From positions 502,167-566,166 of the forward strand of contig NZ_FOVC01000002.1 in NCBI RefSeq assembly GCF_900115045.1: a stretch of 64,000 nucleotides of DNA. Reading direction: 5' to 3'. Under the pieces are notes generated by a model. It was given only the letters and a program-made list of their open reading frames with translations, was not told where the DNA came from and made no database searches. Of this stretch, positions 20,963-29,889 are shown one piece after another (within the stretch, counting starts at the first letter, position 1; each line of letters starts with the position of its first letter). Made by a program: the position numbers and the translations under genes. This stretch comes from Izhakiella capsodis. GTDB taxonomy: Bacteria; Pseudomonadota; Gammaproteobacteria; Enterobacterales; Enterobacteriaceae.

Positions 20963-21532
20963 CTATATCTCCATTTTTTCTTCATGCTGTAGATAAGACA
21001 CGACGTTGATCGTGCCTTGAGCTCCCAGTTCGGTACATAGAACGTTGAACGCATGTTCGATTTGCGATGCATCCCGACGGGCGGGACTGTGAGCAGTTAT
21101 TTGAATATAGAGTAAAGGTGGCTGATTTCCTTGCGCTGGCTGCGTACGTGAAACCAATTCGGCAATGTGCATCTGATAGGAGTCGAATAAGTCAGTAAAG
21201 CGCTCAATCAGATGCGGTGAGTCAGCGACTTCCACTTTGACCCAAACAGTTTCTGGCATTGGCGGTCTTTCCTGCGCCAGCGTGCGTTTCATTACGATAA
21301 GCAGCTCCAGTTCAGCGCCTTTTAGCGGCAAGGTTGACTCGATAAGATTAATAGCATTCCAGTTGCCGGACAACAGCATAATGAAGGTGAACTCCTCACC
21401 CAGCATCGCCAGCCGACTATCCTCAATATTGCAACCGCAACTACTGACATGGCGGGTAATGGTGTTAACGATACCGGGGCGATCAATGCCCAGGGCGGTA
21501 ATCACCAGATGATGTTGCTCTGATTGCGGCAA
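20963..21532 (-). CDS. gcvR: Glycine cleavage system regulator GcvR
   Basis: GcvR has no DNA-binding domain. It binds GcvA and, in the absence of glycine, converts it to a repressor of the gcvTHP operon. The 189-residue protein contains two ACT domains (residues ~7-85 and ~95-175), recognisable from VITALGIDRPGIVNTI and WVKVEVADSPHLIERFTDLF. Length agrees with E. coli (190). It is divergent from dapA and upstream of bcp. Confidence 0.95.
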   Translation of the reverse strand: MPQSEQHHLVITALGIDRPGIVNTITRHVSSCGCNIEDSRLAMLGEEFTFIMLLSGNWNAINLIESTLPLKGAELELLIVMKRTLAQERPPMPETVWVKVEVADSPHLIERFTDLFDSYQMHIAELVSRTQPAQGNQPPLLYIQITAHSPARRDASQIEHAFNVLCTELGAQGTINVVSYLQHEEKMEI

Positions 21533-21675
21533 AATAAAAATTCCTGTCAGGATGCTAATAGCAATAAGGTAAACATAAAAAAATCTGCTGACAAGCGCTT
21601 GAGACGCCTTGCGCCCTTGCTTTTAACACGGTGACAAACGTACCATGAAGCACTTGTTTGTCGAGGGGATCGCCA

Positions 21676-22554
21676 ATGTTTACGGGAAGTATTGTTGCAC
21701 TCGTTACGCCGATGGACGAAAAAGGGAATGTCTGCCGGACGAGTCTGAAAAAATTAGTAGATTATCATGTAGATAGTGAAACCTCCGCGATTGTGTCTGT
21801 TGGCACAACTGGCGAATGTGCCACGCTGACACATGATGAGCACGCCGATGTGGTGATGATGACGCTGGATTTTGCTGACGGTCGAATCCCGGTCATTGCC
21901 GGAACCGGCGCAAATGCCACCGCTGAAGGCATCTCCCTGACCAAACGTTTTGTCGATACTGGTGTGGTAGGCTGTCTGACCGTCGTACCCTATTACAATC
22001 GTCCGACTCAGGAAGGGCTGTATCAACATTTTAAAGCCATCGCAGAAAGCACCGATCTGCGACAAATGCTGTACAATGTGCCGTCTCGAACCGGTTGCGA
22101 TATGCTGCCTGAAACTGTGGGCCGGTTGGCCGCGATCGAAAATATTATTGGAATTAAAGAGGCAACCGGGAACTTATCGCGCGTTGCCCAGATCCAAGAG
22201 CTGGCTGGTGATGACTTTATTATCGTCAGTGGCGATGATGCGACAGCGCTCGATCTGATGCAGCTGGGTGGCAAAGGCGTGATTTCCGTTACGGCGAATA
22301 TTGCAGCGCGTGAAATGGCCGAGCTTTGTCGGCTGGCTAAACAGGGCAATTTCGCTGAAGCACGCCGTCTTAATCAGCGCCTGATGCCTTTGCATCAACA
22401 GCTGTTTTGTGAACCCAACCCGATCCCTGTGAAATGGGCAGCGAAGCGGCTGGGATTGATAGCGTCTGACATGCTGCGACTACCAATGACACCGCTGAGT
22501 GTAGCTGCCGAGCCGATCGTGGCTCAGGCGTTGACGCAAGCAGGTCTGCTGTAA
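21676..22554 (+). CDS. dapA: 4-hydroxy-tetrahydrodipicolinate synthase
   Basis: DapA condenses pyruvate with aspartate semialdehyde, the first step of the lysine/diaminopimelate branch. Starting at the ATG at 21676 (MFTGSIVAL) gives 292 residues as in E. coli; six further in-frame codons upstream are not conserved. AGGGG lies eight bases before this start. TIM-barrel signatures are SVGTTGE (Thr44-Thr45), YNVPSRTGC (catalytic Tyr) and GIKEATGN (Schiff-base Lys near residue 162). bamC follows after 15 bases, forming the conserved dapA-bamC operon. Confidence 0.97.
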   Translation: MFTGSIVALVTPMDEKGNVCRTSLKKLVDYHVDSETSAIVSVGTTGECATLTHDEHADVVMMTLDFADGRIPVIAGTGANATAEGISLTKRFVDTGVVGCLTVVPYYNRPTQEGLYQHFKAIAESTDLRQMLYNVPSRTGCDMLPETVGRLAAIENIIGIKEATGNLSRVAQIQELAGDDFIIVSGDDATALDLMQLGGKGVISVTANIAAREMAELCRLAKQGNFAEARRLNQRLMPLHQQLFCEPNPIPVKWAAKRLGLIASDMLRLPMTPLSVAAEPIVAQALTQAGLL

Positions 22555-22569
22555 TTTTAGGGAGAATTG

Positions 22570-23604
22570 ATGGCTTTTACCGTAAAAAGGTCCGCGTTGG
22601 TTGTTACGTTTGGACTTTCAACCGCGATGCTGCTGGCTGGTTGTTCTAACAATCAGCATTATAAACGTCAGGTCAGCGATAGCAGCGAGTATATGAACGC
22701 GCCAGGCCTGCAGGATTTGCACGTGCCAGCCGGAATGATATTACCTCTTCAGAATGGTAATTATGATGTGCCGACCGATGACAGCAAAGGTCCTGTCGGG
22801 AAGAAACTTGATATTCGCCCCCCGGCTCAGGCTCTGGCATTAATGAATGGTACGCGTACTCAGTTTAGCGGCAATACGGGTATGCTGATATTAGACAGCG
22901 TGCGCGACGCTAACCTGTGGTCGCAGGTGGTGAGCATTTTACAGTCACATCATTTTCCGATTGCTGAGCAGCAGGATGCCAGTCAATCTTTGACGACTAA
23001 CTGGATCCAATGGCAGCGACCCGATGAAGATCATCAGTATCGTGGTCGTTATCAGATCAGCGTTCAGCAGCAGGGTTACCAGCAGTCGTTAAGCGTACGC
23101 TTATTGCAATTGCAGCAGGAAGGCAAAGAGATCAGCTCTTCGGGCGAAGTGCAGCGCTATACTGCGCAGATGCTTAACCTGCTCAGCGTCGGACTGGATA
23201 AAGCAGAAAATGATCGTCAAAGCGCAGCTGCGAATCGTAGCTCAGCTCAGTTAGACGTTCAGAGCGGTGCCGATGATACCGGCCTGCCAAATCTTGTCGT
23301 CCGTGCTCCGTTCAATACCGTATGGCAGCGCCTGCCCGCTTCGCTAGCGCGCATCGGCATGAAAGTAACCGACAGCAATCACTCTCAGGGTAGCCTGAGC
23401 GTGACCTATAAGTCACCCGGTAGCAGTACCTGGGATGCCCTGGCGGCGAAAGATCCCGGCCTGGTGAATGGTACATATAAAATTCAAGTCGGGGATTTAG
23501 GCAACCGCAGTAGTCTGCAGCTGACAGATCCACAAGGTCATACGCTGACTCAGTCGCAGAATGATGCGCTAGTACCTGTATTCCAGGCTGCCTTCAGTAA
23601 ATAG
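22570..23604 (+). CDS. bamC: Outer membrane assembly lipoprotein BamC
   Basis: BamC (NlpB) is an accessory lipoprotein of the BAM complex that inserts beta-barrel proteins in the outer membrane. The ATG at 22570 gives 344 residues, identical to E. coli; a TTG three bases upstream is less likely. The signal peptide ends in a lipobox LLAGC with acylated Cys25. An unstructured BamD-binding segment follows (to residue ~95), then two helix-grip domains. The C-terminus QNDALVPVFQAAFSK is strongly conserved. It is co-transcribed with dapA and followed by a terminator. Confidence 0.95.
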   Translation: MAFTVKRSALVVTFGLSTAMLLAGCSNNQHYKRQVSDSSEYMNAPGLQDLHVPAGMILPLQNGNYDVPTDDSKGPVGKKLDIRPPAQALALMNGTRTQFSGNTGMLILDSVRDANLWSQVVSILQSHHFPIAEQQDASQSLTTNWIQWQRPDEDHQYRGRYQISVQQQGYQQSLSVRLLQLQQEGKEISSSGEVQRYTAQMLNLLSVGLDKAENDRQSAAANRSSAQLDVQSGADDTGLPNLVVRAPFNTVWQRLPASLARIGMKVTDSNHSQGSLSVTYKSPGSSTWDALAAKDPGLVNGTYKIQVGDLGNRSSLQLTDPQGHTLTQSQNDALVPVFQAAFSK

Positions 23605-23616
23605 TGTTAACAACAG

Positions 23617-23640
23617 GCCGGGGAGAATCCCGGCTTTTTT
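23617..23640 (+). terminator. Rho-independent terminator of dapA-bamC
   Basis: GCCGGG/CCCGGC stem, GAGAAT loop and six T, starting 12 bases after the bamC stop. Confidence 0.9.
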
Positions 23641-23649
23641 ATTCAGCCC

Positions 23650-23665
23650 ACGCAAACGATACCGT
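23650..23665 (+). promoter_or_regulatory. PurR operator of purC
   Basis: ACGCAAACGATACCGT matches the PurR consensus ACGCAAACGTTTTCGT at 13 of 16 positions and lies 47 bases before the purC ATG. purC is a known PurR target in E. coli. Confidence 0.75.
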
Positions 23666-23712
23666 ACTCAATGCGTGGCAAGTACCTGGCTATTTGTTTG
23701 GAGTTAATCAAG

Positions 23713-24426
23713 ATGCAAAAGCAAGCTGAGTTGTATCGCGGCAAGGCGAAAACCGTGTACAGCACTGATAATCCGGATCTGCTGATACTCGAGTTCCGCA
23801 ATGATACGTCAGCAGGCGACGGCGCGCGTATTGAGCAGTTTGAGCGTAAGGGAAAGGTAAACAACAGGTTCAATTATTTCATCATGAAAAAGCTTGAGCA
23901 GGCGGGTATTCCGACCCAGATTGAAGCTCTGCTCTCTGATAACGAAGCCCTGGTTAAAAAACTGGAGATGGTGCCGGTTGAATGTGTGATGCGCAATCGT
24001 GCGGCGGGATCGCTGGTAAAACGGCTCGGCGTAGAAGAAGGCATTGAGCTGGACCCACCTCTGTTTGACCTGTTCTTAAAAAACGACACTATGCATGACC
24101 CGATGATCAACGAATCATACTGCGAAACCTTTGGCTGGGTCAGTAAAGCGCATCTTGCCCGTATGCGGGAACTTACCTATAAGGCCAATGAAGTACTGCT
24201 TCGTTTGTTTGATGATGCCGGCCTTATTCTGGTGGACTTCAAGCTGGAGTTCGGTTTGTTTAACGGCGAAGTGGTGCTGGGCGACGAATTTTCACCCGAT
24301 GGCGCGCGTCTGTGGGATAAGCAAACAATGGATAAGATGGACAAAGATCGCTTTCGACAGAGTCTCGGTGGCGTAATTGAAGCCTACGAAGAGGTGGCCC
24401 GCCGTCTTGGCGTAAACCTCGATTAA
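23713..24426 (+). CDS. purC: SAICAR synthase
   Basis: PurC joins CAIR and aspartate with ATP to form SAICAR. The start at 23713 ([14 protein letters not shown]) gives 237 residues as in E. coli; an ATG 42 bases upstream would add a non-conserved tail and would overlap the promoter region. Conserved elements: [11 protein letters not shown] in the glycine-rich loop, [23 protein letters not shown], and [11 protein letters not shown] with [14 protein letters not shown] in the ATP/metal site. A GGAG motif precedes the start. A PurR-like operator lies upstream. Confidence 0.97.
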   Translation: MQKQAELYRGKAKTVYSTDNPDLLILEFRNDTSAGDGARIEQFERKGKVNNRFNYFIMKKLEQAGIPTQIEALLSDNEALVKKLEMVPVECVMRNRAAGSLVKRLGVEEGIELDPPLFDLFLKNDTMHDPMINESYCETFGWVSKAHLARMRELTYKANEVLLRLFDDAGLILVDFKLEFGLFNGEVVLGDEFSPDGARLWDKQTMDKMDKDRFRQSLGGVIEAYEEVARRLGVNLD

Positions 24427-24434
24427 TCTTTTGC

Positions 24435-24465
24435 CGGCACCCGATCCTTGAAGGGTGCCGCTTTT
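24435..24465 (+). terminator. Terminator of purC
   Basis: CGGCACCC/GGGTGCCG form an 8-bp perfect stem with a 10-nt loop, followed by CTTTTCC, nine bases after the stop. Confidence 0.7.
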
Positions 24466-24557
24466 CCTGCCCTCCGTTCTGGTTTTAACCTGCACTCCCG
24501 ACTAAAATCTATTTTATTTGTTCAACCTTAATATTTAGATATCCAGGGAGAAGATCT

Positions 24558-25409
24558 ATGCGCTGGAGAGGCCATCGTGAAAGTGACCATGTTGAGGATC
24601 GTCGCGATCAGCCCACCGTTGGCGGTGGCCGCATGCGCATCCCACGAGGAAAAGGCGGACTGATAATATTAGTTATTGTTATCATAGCCAGCTATTACGG
24701 CTATGATCTTACGCCGTTGCTCACGGGGAATACAAACACGCTTAGTGCTCCCAGTCAGCAAAGTGCCAATTCCGCACGCGATGACGAAGCGGCTAAATTC
24801 ACCTCTGTAATTTTTGCTTTAACCGATGATACTTGGAAAATGCTGTTTAATCATATGGGTAAAACCTGGCAGCCACCTACCCTGGTTATGTATCGCAATG
24901 TGACCCCTACTGCCTGCGGTCAGGGTCAGGCGGCGATGGGGCCGTTCTACTGTCCGGCGGACGATAAGGTTTATATTGATCTCTCTTTTTACGATGAGAT
25001 GAAAACTACGCTGGGGGCTGACGGTGAGTTTGCCCAGGGCTACGTTATCGCCCATGAGGTCGGCCACCACGTGCAAAAACTCCTCGGTATTGAATCTAAA
25101 GTGCGCCAGATGCAGCAGGGCGTTAGTCAGGCTCAGGCAAATCAGCTGTCAGTTAAGCTGGAACTGCAAGCCGATTGCTTTGCTGGCGTCTGGGGGCACT
25201 ACATGCAGCAGCAAAATATTCTGGAACCAGGTGATTTACAGCAGGCGCTGAATGCTGCTGAGGCCATTGGTGATGACCGACTGCAACAACGTGGTCAGGG
25301 AAAGGTGGTGCCTGATAGCTTCACTCATGGTACCTCGCAGCAGCGATACAGTTGGTTTAAACGCGGTTTTGAGTACGGTAATCCGGCGAATTGCAATACC
25401 TTTCAATGA
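24558..25409 (+). CDS. ypfJ: YpfJ neutral zinc metallopeptidase family protein
   Basis: A 283-residue protein of the putative neutral zinc metallopeptidase family (YpfJ, 287 aa in E. coli). A charged N-terminus with [16 protein letters not shown] is followed by one membrane anchor (residues ~35-55). The soluble domain carries the zinc motif AHEVGHHVQ (near residue 166) and [15 protein letters not shown] with the probable third ligand. The C-terminus has [17 protein letters not shown]. Substrate is unknown. Its TGA overlaps the ATG of tmcA (ATGA), implying translational coupling. Confidence 0.9.
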   Translation: MRWRGHRESDHVEDRRDQPTVGGGRMRIPRGKGGLIILVIVIIASYYGYDLTPLLTGNTNTLSAPSQQSANSARDDEAAKFTSVIFALTDDTWKMLFNHMGKTWQPPTLVMYRNVTPTACGQGQAAMGPFYCPADDKVYIDLSFYDEMKTTLGADGEFAQGYVIAHEVGHHVQKLLGIESKVRQMQQGVSQAQANQLSVKLELQADCFAGVWGHYMQQQNILEPGDLQQALNAAEAIGDDRLQQRGQGKVVPDSFTHGTSQQRYSWFKRGFEYGNPANCNTFQ

Positions 25410-27403
25410 ACCGACTGTCAGACCTCAGTCATAACATGTCCGTCTGTGGTATCCGCCGACTGGCGGTACTAAGCGGTGACGCGCAATGGTGCCAGCAGCA
25501 GGTGTTATGCTGGCAGCAACGGTTACCTGGCGACTGGTTGTGGGTTAGCGAAACGTCACCGTCAGCGTTGCATTGCACACCCGGCGCCATACGAACGCTG
25601 CTGGGACGTGAGTTTCATCATGCGGTTTTTGATGCCAGAGAGGGGTTTCATGCCGAGGCGTTTGCGGCGCTGGCAGGCACGTTGCGAGCGGGAAGCTGGC
25701 TGCTGCTACTGATCCCAGCTTTAGAGGATTGGGCCACACAGCCTGACAGCGATTCGCTGCGATGGAGCGAACAGCCTCAACCCGTTGCGACTCCCAACTT
25801 TATCCATCATTTACGCCGTCTGTTTTGCGATCCCCAGGTGTTGTTACATCAGCAGGGGCTGGCGCCACGCTGGCCGGATGACAGGTCTTTTGCCCGCTGG
25901 CGGAGTAGTGATAACGAGCAGCAGGTGCTATGTCAGCAGCTGCTCGCCAGCCCGCCAGGCATTAGCGTACTGACCGCCGGACGTGGCCGTGGCAAGTCAG
26001 CCCTCGCGGGAATGCTGGCGCGCCACTGGCCGGGAGTCTGTTGGGTGACGGCTCCGGCCAGGGTCTCAACCGACGTGCTGTCTGCTTTTGCCGGCGATCG
26101 CTTTCAGTTTATTGCGCCCGACAGACTGCTGGCGCTGTGTCATGCCGGTTCGCCACCCGCTGGCGACTGGCTGCTGATTGATGAAGCTGCCGCCATTCCT
26201 GCGCCCGTGCTCAGGCAGCTGATAGCGTGCTTTCCCAGAGTTTTGCTGACGACGACCATTCAGGGTTATGAAGGTACCGGACGCGGCTTTGTGCTTAAAT
26301 TTTGTGCCTCTCTGCCCGCAGTACGGATGCTGACGCTTAATCAACCGCTGCGTTGGGCAGCGAATGATCCGCTGGAAAGCTGGCTGGCGCGTGCACTGAT
26401 TTTCGCCGAGCCGCAGATAGTTAACACAGAAGGCGAACTCCGCTGGTTCAGCCTGCAACCGCAGGACTGGCAATGCTCGCCGAAGCTGCTAAGTCAACTC
26501 TATCAGCTGCTGTGCAGCGCTCACTATCGTACATCGCCACTCGATCTGCGCCGTATGATGGATGCACCGGGACAGCATTTCAGCCTGGTCATGCAGCAGG
26601 AGCGGGTACAAGGGGGGATGTGGCTGGTTGAAGAGGGCGGTCTTGACAGCGCATTAGCGGACAATGTCTGGGCTGGGTGGCGGCGTCCGCCAGGTAATCT
26701 GGTCGCGCAGTCTCTGGCGGCACATGCCGGATTACGTGACGCGCCGCGGCTCAGAGCCAGGCGTATCAGCCGTATTGCCGTGACGCCAGCCCTGCGCAGA
26801 CAAGGCGTGGGTCGCCAACTGGTGGACCTTGCATTGCGGGAGGCGCGGGGTTGTGACTATCTCTCGGTCAGTTTCGGTTATACCGCCGAATTACTGGCAT
26901 TCTGGCAGGCATGCGGATTTCAGCTGGTACGCATTGGCAGCGCCCGTGAGGCCAGCAGCGGCTGCTATGCTGCGATGGCGCTGCGGCCATTAACGCTACC
27001 GGGGGAGCAACTGATTACCCGTGCGCGTCGGCGGTTTGACGATGAACTGGGCTGGTTACAGGAAATTATTAACGAACCGGCTCTCAGCCGGGTGCAGCGT
27101 TGTGAGAGGGTACCAGACCGTCAGGATAAGCTGGAGCTGGCTTGCTTTGCTTTTGCTCAGCGTCCTTTTGAAGCAACCCGGGCAGCATTGGGCCGCCTGG
27201 TGTTACACAGTCCGGCGCCCATGCCGCTCCTGCGCGGGGCTATCCTACAGCATCAGTCGTCGCAGGCTCTCTGCCGACAGTTCGCGCTGAGCGGCCGCCG
27301 CCAGCTGATAACGCGCTGGCGTGAGGAAGCGGCTACTGGTTTATACTCGCTGAATACCACTGAGGCCGAATCTTTAAAACATCAGCTTCGCTCATTGCAA
27401 TAA
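25406..27403 (+). CDS. tmcA: tRNA(Met) cytidine acetyltransferase TmcA
   Basis: TmcA (YpfI) makes N4-acetylcytidine at the wobble position of elongator tRNA-Met, using acetyl-CoA and ATP. The ATG at 25406 overlaps the ypfJ stop and gives 665 residues (671 in E. coli); this N-terminus aligns through [10 protein letters not shown]. The RNA-helicase-like module has Walker [10 protein letters not shown] (near residue 196) and [11 protein letters not shown], and [14 protein letters not shown] follows. The GNAT module (residues ~385-530) contains [18 protein letters not shown]. The C-terminal tRNA-binding tail is more divergent than the rest. Confidence 0.94.
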   Translation: MNRLSDLSHNMSVCGIRRLAVLSGDAQWCQQQVLCWQQRLPGDWLWVSETSPSALHCTPGAIRTLLGREFHHAVFDAREGFHAEAFAALAGTLRAGSWLLLLIPALEDWATQPDSDSLRWSEQPQPVATPNFIHHLRRLFCDPQVLLHQQGLAPRWPDDRSFARWRSSDNEQQVLCQQLLASPPGISVLTAGRGRGKSALAGMLARHWPGVCWVTAPARVSTDVLSAFAGDRFQFIAPDRLLALCHAGSPPAGDWLLIDEAAAIPAPVLRQLIACFPRVLLTTTIQGYEGTGRGFVLKFCASLPAVRMLTLNQPLRWAANDPLESWLARALIFAEPQIVNTEGELRWFSLQPQDWQCSPKLLSQLYQLLCSAHYRTSPLDLRRMMDAPGQHFSLVMQQERVQGGMWLVEEGGLDSALADNVWAGWRRPPGNLVAQSLAAHAGLRDAPRLRARRISRIAVTPALRRQGVGRQLVDLALREARGCDYLSVSFGYTAELLAFWQACGFQLVRIGSAREASSGCYAAMALRPLTLPGEQLITRARRRFDDELGWLQEIINEPALSRVQRCERVPDRQDKLELACFAFAQRPFEATRAALGRLVLHSPAPMPLLRGAILQHQSSQALCRQFALSGRRQLITRWREEAATGLYSLNTTEAESLKHQLRSLQ

Positions 27404-27590
27404 AGCGAGCATTGTCGATTGGTTGTCAAATAACCGGGGTCAAGTACATGTGGTCACTGGATGCTCGCCGTGCAAAGCCTCGCCGGGCGATTGGTGCGTG
27501 TATGTCGGTTTCACGATTAAGGTAAAATCTGAGTGCGAATGTCAGTGGTGTGAGAGACAGTTTAGCCTGTTCTTTCAACAGACTCTGATG

Positions 27591-27628
27591 GTGGGTATTG
27601 ATGGACTGAAGCCTTCAGTCCATCCCAC
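27591..27628. other. Long hairpin in tmcA-ypfN intergenic region
   Basis: GATGGACTGAAG (27600-27611), a single C, then CTTCAGTCCATC (27613-27624) form a 25-base perfect interrupted palindrome. Outside it GTGG and CCAC can extend the stem across a small bulge. No T tract follows on either strand, so it is not a canonical terminator, although it lies between the convergent tmcA and ypfN. The remaining 27404-27690 sequence shows no gene. Confidence 0.6.
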
Positions 27629-27690
27629 GCGGCTATTTTGACGTGGCGGTGTCGGGGTCATGAGGAGGTGAGAAATTTTCTCTGAGTATT

Positions 27691-27879
27691 TCAGGGTTTT
27701 TTCGGCCAGTCGTCATCGTCATCCCATTTTGCATTATTATCCCGGTGGGGCGGCAGTTCAGGTCGATTTGCCAGGTATTTCTTCGGGTCAATACGCTTTA
27801 AATCTTTATAGACATTAATCAATACGCCGACCATCAATACAATAATAATTATCCACCAGTAATCTTTAACCCATTCCAT
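27691..27879 (-). CDS. ypfN: YpfN-family (UPF0370) small membrane protein
   Basis: A 62-residue single-span membrane protein (66 in E. coli). The start at 27879 is preceded by GAGGAGA and gives the family N-terminus MEWVKDYWW; the frame is open farther upstream, overlapping dapE. The segment [20 protein letters not shown] is the membrane helix. The soluble tail is highly conserved: [23 protein letters not shown] with five consecutive Asp. Function is unknown. It lies just downstream of dapE, as in E. coli. Confidence 0.9.
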   Translation of the reverse strand: MEWVKDYWWIIIIVLMVGVLINVYKDLKRIDPKKYLANRPELPPHRDNNAKWDDDDDWPKKP

Positions 27880-27901
27880 ACTCTCTCCTCGGGTGAAAAT
27901 G

Positions 27902-29029
27902 TCAGGCGATGAGCTGCTCCATAATGCGTTGATACATGCGGCTAAGCAATTGCAGATCAGCCGCTTTAACACATTCATTGATTTTATGGATGGTAGCGTT
28001 TACTGGTCCCAGCTCGACCACCTGCGTACCCATGCGAGCAATAAAGCGGCCGTCCGATGTACCGCCATTCGTTAGCAGCTGCGGCTTATTTTCAGTATAG
28101 TGCGTAACGGCATTAATCACCGCATCCACAAGTTTACCGCGAGCAGTCAAAAAAGGCTGACCAGAAAGGTTCCAGCTTATGCTGTAGGGTAACTTATGTT
28201 TTTCCAGCATCACTTCAACCTGTGAGCGGATCAGCGCATCTGTCAGCTCGGTGCTAAAACGAAAATTAAATTGCAGATGAAGATCGCCGGGGATGACGTT
28301 GTTGCTACCTGTACCGGCATGAATGTTGGCAATCTGCATGCTGGTCGGCGGGAAAAACGCGTTGCCGTTATCCCATTCGGTGTTCACCAGCTCCAGCAAA
28401 AAAGGGGTGGCTCGATGGACTGGATTGTCAGCGAGGTGGGGATAGGCGACGTGGCCCTGAACACCGTGAATAGTCACTTCGGCGGTTATTGAACCGCGGC
28501 GGCCATTTTTTACCACATCGCCGACGATCTCGTTGCTGGATGGTTCGCCAACCAGGCAGTAATCCAGCCGCTCGTTGCGTGCCATCAGTGCCTCGACCAC
28601 TTTCACCGTGCCGTCTGCTGCACTGGCTTCTTCATCCGAGGTGATTAAAAAAGCCAGCCGGCCACGGTGGTAGGGGTGTGCAGCGACAAAGCGCTCTGCA
28701 GCAACGACCATCGCTGCGAGTGAGCCTTTCATATCCGCCGCACCCCGGCCGAATAGCATGCCATCACGGATAGAGGGTTCAAAGGGTGGCGTGATCCAGC
28801 GGGCCTCATCACCGGTTGGCACCACGTCAGTATGGCCAGCAAACGCCAGCGTTTCTCCCTGGCCTCGCCATGCCCAGAAATTGTGCGTATCGCCAAAAGG
28901 CATGGATTCAACGGTAAAGCCCAGCGCTTTCAAACGGGAAATCATGATAGCCTGGCATCCGGCATCGACAGGGCTCAGGGAAGGGCGTCGGATCAGTTGC
29001 TGTGCCAGCTCAATAACCGGACAAAACAT
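27902..29029 (-). CDS. dapE: Succinyl-diaminopimelate desuccinylase
   Basis: DapE hydrolyses N-succinyl-LL-diaminopimelate, supplying DAP for peptidoglycan and lysine. The 375-residue protein is an M20 peptidase with two zinc ions. Metal-site segments include [14 protein letters not shown] (His near residue 66), [14 protein letters not shown] (bridging Asp near 100), [11 protein letters not shown] (catalytic Glu) and [11 protein letters not shown] near residue 343. The dimerisation domain sits in the middle. It starts two bases after the yffB stop, so yffB-dapE-ypfN form a minus-strand operon. Confidence 0.97.
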   Translation of the reverse strand: MFCPVIELAQQLIRRPSLSPVDAGCQAIMISRLKALGFTVESMPFGDTHNFWAWRGQGETLAFAGHTDVVPTGDEARWITPPFEPSIRDGMLFGRGAADMKGSLAAMVVAAERFVAAHPYHRGRLAFLITSDEEASAADGTVKVVEALMARNERLDYCLVGEPSSNEIVGDVVKNGRRGSITAEVTIHGVQGHVAYPHLADNPVHRATPFLLELVNTEWDNGNAFFPPTSMQIANIHAGTGSNNVIPGDLHLQFNFRFSTELTDALIRSQVEVMLEKHKLPYSISWNLSGQPFLTARGKLVDAVINAVTHYTENKPQLLTNGGTSDGRFIARMGTQVVELGPVNATIHKINECVKAADLQLLSRMYQRIMEQLIA

Positions 29030-29031
29030 AT

Positions 29032-29391
29032 TCAGTGGTTCTCCTGAATGAAAATCATATAGCTTTGCACATCAAAACCCAGCAGCATAGCACCGTTGTC
29101 AGCCATTAACAGCGGGCGTTTAATTAATGCCGGATGCGCCATCATCAAATCTGCGGCGCTCTGTTCATCCTGAACACTGTTGCGCGTGGCTTCATCAAGC
29201 TTACGCCAGGTTGTGCCGCGCGTATTCAGCAACGCCGGATAGCCGAGCTGATTGATAAAACGCTGCAACAGTGCGTGATCCAGACCGTCAACACGGTAAT
29301 CATGAAACTGCGTTTCAACCTGCTGTTGCTCAAGAAAGCGACGGGCTTTTTTTACTGTATCACAATTTTTGATGCCATAAATTCTAAGCAT
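29032..29391 (-). CDS. yffB: ArsC/Spx-family protein YffB
   Basis: A 119-residue thioredoxin-fold protein of the ArsC/Spx family (E. coli YffB, 118 aa). The N-terminus [20 protein letters not shown] has the single Cys at residue 10, and YRVDGLD and [11 protein letters not shown] follow as in the family. Despite the arsenate-reductase fold, its sequence lacks the arginine triad context and its substrate is unknown. It is upstream of dapE with two bases between, so the genes are probably co-transcribed. Confidence 0.9.
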   Translation of the reverse strand: MLRIYGIKNCDTVKKARRFLEQQQVETQFHDYRVDGLDHALLQRFINQLGYPALLNTRGTTWRKLDEATRNSVQDEQSAADLMMAHPALIKRPLLMADNGAMLLGFDVQSYMIFIQENH

Positions 29392-29695
29392 TTTTGTTTA
29401 TTCCGTTATTAAACTCGGGGCCATAACTCTGAGAATGACCTGCATCAAGTCGCTAGTTTACAGCGGATGCTTTCTCAAGACAGTAGGTAAAATATTGCGG
29501 CAACAAGCGGGGGCAATCAACATGAATGCTATGACAGATTCAGTAAAGCGCCTGGAGCTGGCGATCCAGGCAACCATCGTGTTTAAAATACCCAACCGGG
29601 CTTATCAGTTAACCTCGATTGAATAACGGTAAAACCCGTATTTTTTTGTAAAGAAGACGTTTTAGAATGCATCCATACTCATAACGAGGTGCATT
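29392..29695. other. yffB-ypfM intergenic region
   Basis: Divergent spacer between yffB (minus) and ypfM (plus). It contains an open frame of 63 codons at 29435-29626 with no recognisable homology or good ribosome-binding site, which I do not accept as a gene. It must hold the promoters of both flanking genes. No clear operator is visible. Confidence 0.4.
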
Positions 29696-29752
29696 ATGAT
29701 TGAGGTTGAACTGGGTTACTGGAAAGATTTCATCGAGGCCATGCTGCGTTAG
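29696..29752 (+). CDS. ypfM: Small protein YpfM (18 residues)
   Basis: An 18-codon gene reading M-I-E-V-E-L-G-Y-W-K-D-F-I-E-A-M-L-R then TAG. It corresponds closely to E. coli YpfM (19 residues, one of the experimentally verified small proteins), and sits in the same acrD-yffB interval. GAGGT lies six bases before the ATG. Sequence and synteny together make chance very unlikely for so short an ORF. The peptide is predicted amphipathic helical. Function is unknown. Confidence 0.85.
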   Translation: MIEVELGYWKDFIEAMLR

Positions 29753-29889
29753 AAGCGCTGCCCAGGCCGAAAATTGACTGAGAGAATATCGAAAGAACGC
29801 AAGTAAAATGGCAGCCGCGAGGCTGCCATGTTGTTGCCAATCCTGAACGACTTCCTGGCTCTTAGCCACAGCTCGGATACCCTGAAGGA

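Noticed and set aside
29435..29626. 63-codon frame between yffB and ypfM
   Set aside because: Poor start signals and no recognisable family; the short true gene in this interval is ypfM.
29609..29869. 86-codon minus-strand frame over ypfM
   Set aside because: Antisense to ypfM, composition irregular, no homology.
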